Source of the DNA: UBA4717 sp002404395
GTDB lineage: Bacteria > Bacillota > Clostridia > Oscillospirales > CAG-272
NCBI GenBank assembly: GCA_937902275.1
Contig: CALFNW010000144.1
Location: 1 to 5,829 of the forward strand
DNA length: 5,829 bases
Reading direction: 5' to 3'
Shown here: positions 1-4,874 of the stretch, piece after piece
Layout: each line of letters starts with the position of its first letter
How positions within the stretch are numbered: the stretch's first letter is position 1
The notes under the pieces: generated by a model
What the model saw: only the letters and a program-made list of their open reading frames with translations
The model's database searches: none
Told to the model about the DNA's origin: nothing
Translations under genes and position numbers: made by a program

Positions 1-33
1 CAGTTTTCGAGTCGGCGAAGCCGAAGAAAACTG
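1..33. repeat. Interrupted stem-loop with TCGGC-GAA-GCCGA core
   Basis: Outer arms CAGTTTTC (1-8) and GAAAACTG (26-33) are perfectly complementary. They enclose inner arms TCGGC (12-16) and GCCGA (20-24) around a GAA loop, with a small asymmetric internal loop (three bases against one). The element lies downstream of the second ATPase gene and may continue past the left edge. The same GTCGGC/GCCGAC core recurs at 805-819 and 3007-3021, so it looks like one copy of a dispersed intergenic palindrome. A terminator role is possible, but no T-run is visible within the window. Confidence 0.6.
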
Positions 34-86
34 CGTGCGCGAATCATGAGACTTCACTTGCGGGAGATGTAAATTTCGCGCTGTGA
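34..86. other. Intergenic stretch after the second ABC ATPase
   Basis: No coding signal is seen. GCGCGAA (37-43) and TTCGCGC (75-81) form a perfect 7-bp inverted repeat separated by 31 bases, so this gap could fold around the adjacent stem-loop at 1-33. Its role is unknown. The leftward transcript of the ABC cluster would cross it, and any following gene starts outside the window. Confidence 0.4.
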
Positions 87-791
87 TCAGGAATCGGTTT
101 CAAGAAATACGTCTTCAAGCGAAGCGTCGCCCTTGACTTCTTCCATTGTGCCTGAAAGGATAAGCTTTCCCGATTTGATGATCGCCACTTTGTCGCAAAG
201 CTTTTCGGCAACGTCAAGTACATGAGTCGAGAAGAAGATTGCAGAGCCTTTTTTGCAAAACTCGTGCATAAGCTCTTTGAGTATATGTGCGGCTTTGGGG
301 TCGAGTCCGACGAACGGTTCGTCCATTATTATAAGCTTCGGATCGTGTATCAAAGCCGAAATGATCGCAAGCTTTTGCTTCATGCCGTGGGAATAGGCGT
401 TGATCGGCGAGCCGAGATCATTTGATATTTCAAACAGTTCCGAATATTTTTTTATCGACTCTGCGCTGTCTTTTGCGCTTATGCCGAAGATCGAACAAAC
501 GAATTCGAGGTATTCGTTTCCGGTCATGAAGTCGTACAGGTCGGGATTGTCGGGAATGTACGCAAGTTTGCGCTTACATTCGATCGGATCGGCTTTTACC
601 GAAGTGCCGTCAATATATATTTCACCCTCGTCGAAGCTTGTGATGCCGACGCACGCTTTTATAGTCGTGGTTTTTCCTGCGCCGTTGTGTCCGATAAAGC
701 CGTATATCTCACCGGGAAGAATGTGAAGCGAAAGGTCATCGACCGCTTTCTTTTCTCCGAATTTTTTCGTAAGATGTTCAATTTTAAGCAT
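87..791 (-). CDS. ABC transporter ATP-binding protein, EcsA/BcrA type
   Basis: This 234-residue protein is a complete nucleotide-binding domain of an ABC transporter, hydrolysing ATP at the inner membrane face to drive a partner permease. Walker A is GHNGAGKTT (34-42). The signature is YSHGMKQK (133-140), a variant of LSGGQ. Walker B is LIIMDEP (153-159) with catalytic E158, the D-loop follows at GLD (162-164), and the switch histidine is H190. The Q-loop position reads YIPDNP, with no glutamine; acidic residues here are usual in the EcsA-like branch as I recall it. The ATG start has a GAGG ribosome site seven bases upstream. It is the third gene of a leftward cluster, 50 bp after the permease stop. 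Its own permease is not in the window and is probably encoded beyond the left edge; sharing the upstream permease is less likely because that one already has a DrrA-type partner. The substrate is unknown. Confidence 0.9.
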   Translation of the reverse strand: MLKIEHLTKKFGEKKAVDDLSLHILPGEIYGFIGHNGAGKTTTIKACVGITSFDEGEIYIDGTSVKADPIECKRKLAYIPDNPDLYDFMTGNEYLEFVCSIFGISAKDSAESIKKYSELFEISNDLGSPINAYSHGMKQKLAIISALIHDPKLIIMDEPFVGLDPKAAHILKELMHEFCKKGSAIFFSTHVLDVAEKLCDKVAIIKSGKLILSGTMEEVKGDASLEDVFLETDS

Positions 792-804
792 GGTTATTCC
801 TCAC

Positions 805-819
805 GTCGGCGAAGCCGAC
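805..819. repeat. Palindrome GTCGGC-GAA-GCCGAC between ABC genes
   Basis: A perfect 6-bp inverted repeat with a three-base loop lies in the 50-bp gap between the permease stop and the second ATPase start. On the leftward transcript it would fold as GUCGGC-UUC-GCCGAC, ending a few bases before the GAGG ribosome site of the next gene. It could therefore tune translation or mRNA decay between the two genes. No T-run follows, so it is not a standard terminator. It shares its core with the elements at 1-33 and 3007-3021. Confidence 0.65.
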
Positions 820-841
820 ACAATAAACTGAGTGTGAAGCT

Positions 842-1735
842 TCAGCTTTTTTTGCGCTTCTCGGTGGCGGCAAGCGCAACATATATAAGCGTCAACACTA
901 TCGTACTTGCAATGAGCACGACTGCCATTGTACCGACGCCGACCTTGTTATCAAAGAAATAAAGATTGCAGTCGATCGAATCACGGATATTTTTCATAAC
1001 TTCATCCGGAAATCCGAGCGACGACATTTCGGTGAAAACGCCGCGCAGCGCATGGTTTCGAAGCAGCGAAGTACCGTATGTACCCGGCAGAAACATCAGC
1101 GCTTTCTGAAGTCCCTCCGAAAAGTTCGAAATAGGCATATATGCGCCGCAGATAAAGCCGTATCCCGCGCTGACGATCGTTCCGACGGCTGATGCCTGAC
1201 CGTTTGTGGAAAGACGGCAGACGACGATCGACGAAAGCGCGGTCCCGAACAGAACGAGCATGATGATATCAAGCGCGATCATAAGTACATCGTAAAGACT
1301 CAGATACCAACCCGTGAATGAAAGATATATAAGGCTTGCGCCAAGCGCCGCGAAATTTATTATAAGTGTAACAAGCGCGCTTGAAATAAAATATCCGAGC
1401 GACAGAGTCGCATTGCTTACGGGCGTGATCTCAAAGTCTTTTCTTACACCGGTGGTCTTATCCTGAACCATCAGCAGATTTGAGCAAAACGATACGGTGA
1501 TACAGCTCACCGCGAGCAGGGAGGATATAAGCTGTGCCCCCACCGTACCGCGGATAAGCGCGTTGTCGATCCCCAGCCCCGCAGGAAGCGCGGACTCAAA
1601 GCTGTCGGTGTAAACTCCGGCAAGAAAGGTGGCATAAAGCACAAGCAAGATCACCGGGGTTATCAAGGATGTGAAAAACATTCCTTTGTCTTTGAAAAAC
1701 AGTTTGCTGTTTCGCTTAATAAGTTTTCCGAGCAT
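842..1735 (-). CDS. ABC-2 type transporter permease (DrrB-like)
   Basis: This 297-residue integral membrane protein forms the translocation path of an ABC exporter with the ATPase encoded just upstream. About six hydrophobic segments are visible, near residues 20-41, 68-90, 111-140, 148-175, 181-202 and 267-290. A soluble loop follows residue 91 (QDKTTGVRKDFEITPVS), and CGAYMPISNFSEGLQ lies around 196-210, a pattern typical of ABC-2 permeases between the fifth segment and the last extracellular region. The chosen ATG at 1735 has a GGAG ribosome site seven bases upstream. The frame is open to 1834, but an upstream start would overlap the previous gene, add a non-membrane basic stretch and lack a ribosome site. 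The gap from the ATPase stop is 55 bp. The C-terminus ends in a basic EKRKKS. Drug, peptide or lipid export is typical of the family, but the substrate cannot be read from sequence. Confidence 0.88.
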   Translation of the reverse strand: MLGKLIKRNSKLFFKDKGMFFTSLITPVILLVLYATFLAGVYTDSFESALPAGLGIDNALIRGTVGAQLISSLLAVSCITVSFCSNLLMVQDKTTGVRKDFEITPVSNATLSLGYFISSALVTLIINFAALGASLIYLSFTGWYLSLYDVLMIALDIIMLVLFGTALSSIVVCRLSTNGQASAVGTIVSAGYGFICGAYMPISNFSEGLQKALMFLPGTYGTSLLRNHALRGVFTEMSSLGFPDEVMKNIRDSIDCNLYFFDNKVGVGTMAVVLIASTIVLTLIYVALAATEKRKKS

Positions 1736-1790
1736 GATTTTTCTCCGTTTCGGTTGAATTAGGCAAATAGATACGACGTTAAACAGGATA

Positions 1791-2696
1791 TTATGCCGTT
1801 TGAGGTTTCTTTCCCGTGGCGGCAAGGAAAACATCGTCCATTTTCCCTTTTGTTATTTCAAAGTCAAGGAACAGCTCCGGGTGCTTTGCAATGAGAGCGG
1901 CGGCTTCGGCAGTGTCTTTAACGCTTATCCGCACACCGTCGCGTATCGGTTTGTATTCAAGCCCGAGCGTCTCAAGCTTATGCAGATCGGCGCCGTACAG
2001 TGTGATGAAGTCGCCCGTATATTGATTTTTCAATTCGAGCGGTGTCCCCTCTGCGCATATTTTCCCGGAATCGAGTATTACCACGTAATCCGCGTCGGCG
2101 GCTTCCTCCATATAATGAGTGGTGAGAAAGACCGTCATGCCTTCTTGCCTGCGCAGATTCGAAATAACATCCCAAAGGAGCTTACGTGTCTGCGGATCAA
2201 GTCCGGTCGTCGGTTCGTCAAGCACAAGCAGCTCCGGCCTGTTTATCAGCGCACGTGCGATATCGGCACGGCGGCGTTGACCGCCCGAAAGCTTGCCGAC
2301 GGCGCGCCCTTCAAGCTCGTCAAGTCCGAGCAGTTGCGAAAGCTCGGCATAGCGCGACTCAAATGCTTTGCCGCGTATCGAGTACAGCGCGGCGCGGCTT
2401 TCCAAATTATCGCGCACGGTCAGCGTCTGATCAAGCACCGAGTTTTGGAAAACCACACCGAGACTCTGCGCAACGCTTTTCGGCGAACCGATTATATCCT
2501 TGCCGCAAACCGTGACTTCGCCGCTGTCTGCCGTGAGCACTCCGCACATTATTGAAATGGTAGTGCTTTTTCCGGCACCGTTGACGCCGAGAAACGCGAA
2601 AAGCTCTCCGCGGCGTACCGAGAAGCTCAGCGCGTTCACCGCGTGTATTTTTCCGAACGATTTGTTCAGATCTTTTATATCGATTATTTTATCCAA
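1791..2696 (-). CDS. ABC transporter ATP-binding protein, DrrA/NatA type
   Basis: This 301-residue ATPase energises the ABC-2 permease encoded next. Motifs in order are Walker A GVNGAGKST (37-45), Q-loop VVFQN (Q84), signature LSGGQRRR (136-143), Walker B LLVLDEP (156-162, catalytic E161), D-loop GLD (165-167) and switch H194. Roughly 75 residues follow the core and end in MDDVFLAATGK (286-296), the C-terminal element seen in DrrA-type multidrug or antibiotic export ATPases. The start is TTG (2694-2696), with AGAAGG seven bases upstream; the next in-frame methionine is residue 50, inside the fold after Walker A, so it cannot be the start. It is the first gene after a strong promoter and operator-like dyads, which suggests the cluster is inducible or repressible. 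No regulator gene lies in the window. The exported compound is unknown. Confidence 0.92.
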   Translation of the reverse strand: MDKIIDIKDLNKSFGKIHAVNALSFSVRRGELFAFLGVNGAGKSTTISIMCGVLTADSGEVTVCGKDIIGSPKSVAQSLGVVFQNSVLDQTLTVRDNLESRAALYSIRGKAFESRYAELSQLLGLDELEGRAVGKLSGGQRRRADIARALINRPELLVLDEPTTGLDPQTRKLLWDVISNLRRQEGMTVFLTTHYMEEAADADYVVILDSGKICAEGTPLELKNQYTGDFITLYGADLHKLETLGLEYKPIRDGVRISVKDTAEAAALIAKHPELFLDFEITKGKMDDVFLAATGKKPQTA

Positions 2697-2703
2697 TATT
2701 ACG

Positions 2704-2709
2704 CCTTCT
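2704..2709 (-). promoter_or_regulatory. Ribosome binding site for a TTG-start gene
   Basis: The minus strand reads AGAAGG, then seven bases, then TTG at 2696. This spacing fits a Shine-Dalgarno site and supports the TTG as the true start of the first ATPase. A TTG start is expected to lower translation of the ATPase somewhat. Confidence 0.6.
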
Positions 2710-2722
2710 TTCAGCCGCTGTA

Positions 2723-2777
2723 ATATCGCCGGGGTTACGATACATGCGTTTTATATCGTGAGTTACGTATACGATAT
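2723..2777. promoter_or_regulatory. Two related operator-like dyads at the ABC cluster start
   Basis: ATATCGT (2753-2759) and ACGATAT (2771-2777) form a perfect inverted repeat with an 11-base centre, itself holding the palindrome CGTATACG (2766-2773). A second, weaker dyad, ATATCG (2723-2728) and CGATAC (2738-2743), lies about three helical turns further into the leader. Both contain ATATCG, then GTTACG, then CGATA, so they resemble imperfect copies of one site. The expected transcription start of the leftward promoter is near 2775, so a bound protein would block initiation or early elongation. This fits a repressor of the TetR, PadR or GntR kind often controlling such exporters, but the regulator is not identified. 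A leader RNA structure is an alternative reading. Confidence 0.45.
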
Positions 2778-2781
2778 TTTG

Positions 2782-2810
2782 ATTATATCACATTATTCCG
2801 TGAAAGTCAA
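2782..2810 (-). promoter_or_regulatory. Sigma-A promoter of the ABC cluster
   Basis: On the minus strand, TTGACT (2810-2805) is followed by exactly 17 bases and TATAAT (2787-2782). This is a near-perfect housekeeping promoter. The predicted start at about 2775 leaves an untranslated leader of about 80 bases before the TTG codon. Confidence 0.85.
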
Positions 2811-2925
2811 TAAATACGACAACGGTTATTACGCTTTTTTTATGACGGTTTCGCACGTGCCGAAATCCGCGAGTATTTATATGTCGAAAAAGTCCGTTTT
2901 TCGGAGCAAAAATTTGCCTGCACGC

Positions 2926-2954
2926 TTGACTAAACCCGAAAACAGTGATATACT
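2926..2954 (+). promoter_or_regulatory. Sigma-A promoter of the zinc-ribbon/VanY/IspD operon
   Basis: TTGACT (2926-2931), a 17-base spacer and TATACT (2949-2954) form a strong housekeeping promoter. The expected start is near 2961, giving a leader of about 73 bases before the ATG at 3034. A small dyad, ACAGT (2942-2946) and ACTGT (2952-2956), overlaps the -10 box and could be an operator, although arms this short may be chance. Confidence 0.8.
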
Positions 2955-3006
2955 GTAAATGGGGGAAGCGTTCGGAATTCGCCGCGTTTTGCACGATTTT
3001 CGGAGG

Positions 3007-3021
3007 GTCGGCATCGCCGAC
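3007..3021 (+). repeat. Palindrome GTCGGC-ATC-GCCGAC in the leader, next to the ribosome site
   Basis: A perfect 6-bp stem with a three-base loop sits between two Shine-Dalgarno-like motifs: GGAGG (3002-3006) upstream and GGGAG (3022-3026) immediately downstream. The downstream motif is seven bases from the ATG at 3034 and is the working ribosome site. When folded, the stem abuts it and could affect ribosome access. The stem matches the elements at 1-33 and 805-819 except for its loop (ATC instead of GAA). Confidence 0.6.
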
Positions 3022-3033
3022 GGGAGAGCTTGT

Positions 3034-3249
3034 ATGAAACGAGTTGTACGCACACCGATCATATGTCCCGAATGCCTCAGAAAAAATGTGGTCAGCCCTG
3101 ACGGGATCGGTTGTATAAAGCCGATCGACCGGGTGTTCTCAAGTGAGCTTTTCATCTGCCTTGATTGCGGGGCGGCGTTTGCCGTGCGCCGCGATTCGGG
3201 AAGAACGGAGTATGAAGAATCGGACGGAATCTTGGAGCTTGACGCATAA
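3034..3249 (+). CDS. Small zinc-ribbon protein of unknown function
   Basis: This 71-residue protein has two CxxC pairs, CPEC (11-14) and CLDC (42-45), 27 residues apart. That is the layout of a four-cysteine zinc ribbon; a fifth cysteine is at 27. The C-terminal third is charged and has no membrane segment or signal peptide, so it should be cytoplasmic. I do not recognise the family. The ATG at 3034 is chosen for its GGGAG site seven bases upstream. The frame opens at 2959, but that codon lies at or before the expected transcription start near 2961. It is the first gene of the rightward operon, 53 bp before the VanY gene. That position would suit a small regulator or accessory protein, but DNA, RNA or protein binding are all possible and no function should be assigned. 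Confidence 0.72.
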   Translation: MKRVVRTPIICPECLRKNVVSPDGIGCIKPIDRVFSSELFICLDCGAAFAVRRDSGRTEYEESDGILELDA

Positions 3250-3302
3250 AGAGCTGCTTCCCGAAACAAAATATTGGTAAATCTACCGAGGTCTGAATCC
3301 AA

Positions 3303-4874
3303 ATGAACCGTAATGACAATCAAAGACGCAAGGCTGCGCCGAATCCGCGTAAATCTTCTCCCACACTTATGTCGCAAATATTAAAATTCGCGCGCAACAA
3401 CTCGCTTTTGCTTATGCTGCTTGCCGCAGCGCTTGTGATCGGATTGCTTGTCGGAGTGATCCTCTCGGGAGTATTCGGTAAAGAAAAGCATAATGATAGC
3501 GACGGTGAAACTTTGTCCGAGAGCGTATCTGCGGATGATCTGTCCGAGAGCCTGCCGCTCGATATCAAGTTCCCGATCCAGGATGACAACGAAAAACCGT
3601 CCGGAGCTTTGACAAGCGAGGCGACGTCGGAAAGCGAAAGCACTTCCGATTCCGAAGTGCAAACGCCGGTAAGAATGCTTGACAACATGAAGATCGAAAA
3701 TACCGAATGGGCATATTATCTTGTAAACCGTTCAAATACGATATCCGCCGACTTTGAAGCCGACACCGAGTTCGGCGCGGTATATTCAAACGGCAGAGAT
3801 TACTATTTCGACGCGCGTATAACCGAATATGTCAAGGCGATGATAAACGACGCCGCGCTTGACGGAGTGAATCTGTACGTTTGTTCGGCGTACCGCTCGT
3901 ATAAACGTCAGACTTCGAATTTTGAGAATCGGTTGCGCGAGTATGCAAACTCCAAAACGGCGTTCGCTACTGCATACAGGTACACTGCCGGATATATTGC
4001 GGTGCCTGGCAGCAGCGAGCATCAGACCGGACTTGCCGTTGACTTTATTACCGACGGATATATGACGCTTGACGACGGTTTTGAAAACACCGACGCATAC
4101 AAGTGGCTGAGCAAAAATGCTTACAAATACGGTTTCATCCTGCGCTATCCGTCAGACAAGTCGGATAAGACCGGCATCTTTTACGAGCCGTGGCACTTCA
4201 GATTTATCGGCTTTGAGAAGAGTCGTGACATAACCGAGAGCGGACTTTGCCTTGAAGAATATATGGAAAAGAACGGCGACGAGTTTACACCGCTTGAGAG
4301 TATGTATATTCCCTCAACCCCTGCGTGGTATGAGGCTTACTTAACCGCTAAACCCCAAGACACTTCCGTAGATAACGGTACAAGTGAGAGCACGAGTGCA
4401 ACCGAATCGGCAAGCGTCAGCGAGAGCACGAGCGAGACCGAATCTGCAAGCGACAGTGAGAGTATGAGCGAGACCGAATCTGCAAGCGACAGCGAGAGCA
4501 CGAGTGAAACCGAGTCGGCAAGCGACAGCGAGAGTATGAGCGAGACCGAATCTGCAAGCGACAACGAGAACACGAGTGAAACCGAGTCTGCAAGCGACAG
4601 CGAGAACACGAGCGAAACCGAGTCTGTAAGCGACAGCGAGAACACGAGTGAAACCGAGTCTGCAAGCGACAGCGAGAGTATGAGCGAGATCGAATCGGCA
4701 AGCGATAGTGAGAGTATGAGCGAGATCGAATCGGCAAGCGACAGTGAGAACACGAGCGAAACAGAGCCGTCTGACGAGAGCATTGACGAATATACGGAAA
4801 CAGAGGGAGAGCACGCGTCGGACCGTGAGAGCGGCGACCCCGAGAGTGAAATGAATGATGGAGTTCAAGCATAA
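3303..4874 (+). CDS. Membrane-anchored VanY-like D-Ala-D-Ala carboxypeptidase (M15B) with repeat tail
   Basis: This 523-residue protein is predicted to remove the terminal D-alanine from peptidoglycan stem peptides outside the membrane. A basic cytoplasmic N-terminus (1-32) precedes one membrane segment (about 33-57) with no obvious cleavage site. A Ser/Glu/Asp-rich linker follows (about 64-120). The catalytic domain (about 130-325) has SAYRSY (195-200, with R198), PGSSEHQTGLAVD (235-247, zinc ligands H240 and D247) and EPWHFRFIG (295-303, general base E295 and zinc ligand H298), then the GLCLEEY typical of the VanY end. All VanX/VanY-type active-site residues I can check are present. The C-terminus (about 350-523) is an acidic serine-rich tail with ten 12-residue repeats and no LPXTG motif, which roughly doubles the usual length. 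GAGG lies 11 bases before the ATG, slightly far. The gene overlaps ispD by 20 bp. It is probably a general wall-remodelling enzyme; no other van gene is present to imply glycopeptide resistance. Confidence 0.9.
   Translation: MNRNDNQRRKAAPNPRKSSPTLMSQILKFARNNSLLLMLLAAALVIGLLVGVILSGVFGKEKHNDSDGETLSESVSADDLSESLPLDIKFPIQDDNEKPSGALTSEATSESESTSDSEVQTPVRMLDNMKIENTEWAYYLVNRSNTISADFEADTEFGAVYSNGRDYYFDARITEYVKAMINDAALDGVNLYVCSAYRSYKRQTSNFENRLREYANSKTAFATAYRYTAGYIAVPGSSEHQTGLAVDFITDGYMTLDDGFENTDAYKWLSKNAYKYGFILRYPSDKSDKTGIFYEPWHFRFIGFEKSRDITESGLCLEEYMEKNGDEFTPLESMYIPSTPAWYEAYLTAKPQDTSVDNGTSESTSATESASVSESTSETESASDSESMSETESASDSESTSETESASDSESMSETESASDNENTSETESASDSENTSETESVSDSENTSETESASDSESMSEIESASDSESMSEIESASDSENTSETEPSDESIDEYTETEGEHASDRESGDPESEMNDGVQA
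4383..4769 (+). repeat. 36-bp coding minisatellite, ten full units plus one partial
   Basis: Ten tandem 36-bp units run from 4383 to 4742, followed by a partial unit to about 4769. Each encodes 12 residues of the form SESxSETESASD, covering residues 361-480 and then 481-489 of the VanY-like protein. The first unit is divergent (SESTSATESASV). Units 1-4 alternate between Ser-Thr and Ser-Met versions, units 5-7 share Asn-Thr, and units 8-9 share Ser-Met plus Ile for Thr, which points to stepwise local duplication. Most differences are transitions at third codon positions. The period is a multiple of three, so copy-number change would alter tail length without breaking the frame. Confidence 0.95.
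4842..4858 (+). promoter_or_regulatory. Ribosome site and overlapping start of ispD
   Basis: GAGAG (4842-4846) lies eight bases before the ATG at 4855, inside the end of the VanY-like gene. A second in-frame ATG follows at 4858, and an ATG at 4851 is in the VanY frame, so it is not a start for ispD. The 20-bp overlap with the VanY stop at 4872-4874 suggests translational coupling. The choice between 4855 and 4858 rests on spacing only. Confidence 0.55.

Larger units (their letters stand above)
2697..3033. other. Divergent intergenic region between the two operons
   Basis: This 337-bp stretch separates the leftward ABC cluster from the rightward zinc-ribbon/VanY/IspD operon and holds no credible gene. 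It contains both promoters, the operator-like dyads at 2723-2777 and the palindrome at 3007-3021. Between the promoters there is also an imperfect dyad around a central CACGTG (about 2847-2868, arms GGTTTCG and CGAAATCC with one extra base) and a hairpin CGAAAAA (2885-2891) / TTTTTCG (2897-2903). The last two are weak, and either could be chance. Confidence 0.6.

Noticed and set aside
1736..1834. Upstream start for the ABC-2 permease, adding 33 residues
   Set aside because: It would overlap the preceding ATPase gene by over 40 bp and has no ribosome site, whereas the ATG at 1735 has GGAG at good spacing.
1800..2555. A 251-residue plus-strand open frame
   Set aside because: It is antisense to the DrrA-type ATPase with all its motifs, and its own translation has no recognisable domain.
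2959..3033. Earlier start of the zinc-ribbon gene at 2959
   Set aside because: The codon lies only five bases past the -10 box, at or before the expected transcription start, and the added residues would translate the leader palindrome.
4383..4769. A CRISPR array with 36-bp repeats
   Set aside because: The units are directly adjacent with no spacers and lie wholly inside a coding frame, encoding 12-residue protein repeats.
3303..4874. Glycopeptide (vancomycin) resistance locus
   Set aside because: VanY-type enzymes are common wall-trimming enzymes; no vanH, ligase, vanX or VanRS-type regulator is present.
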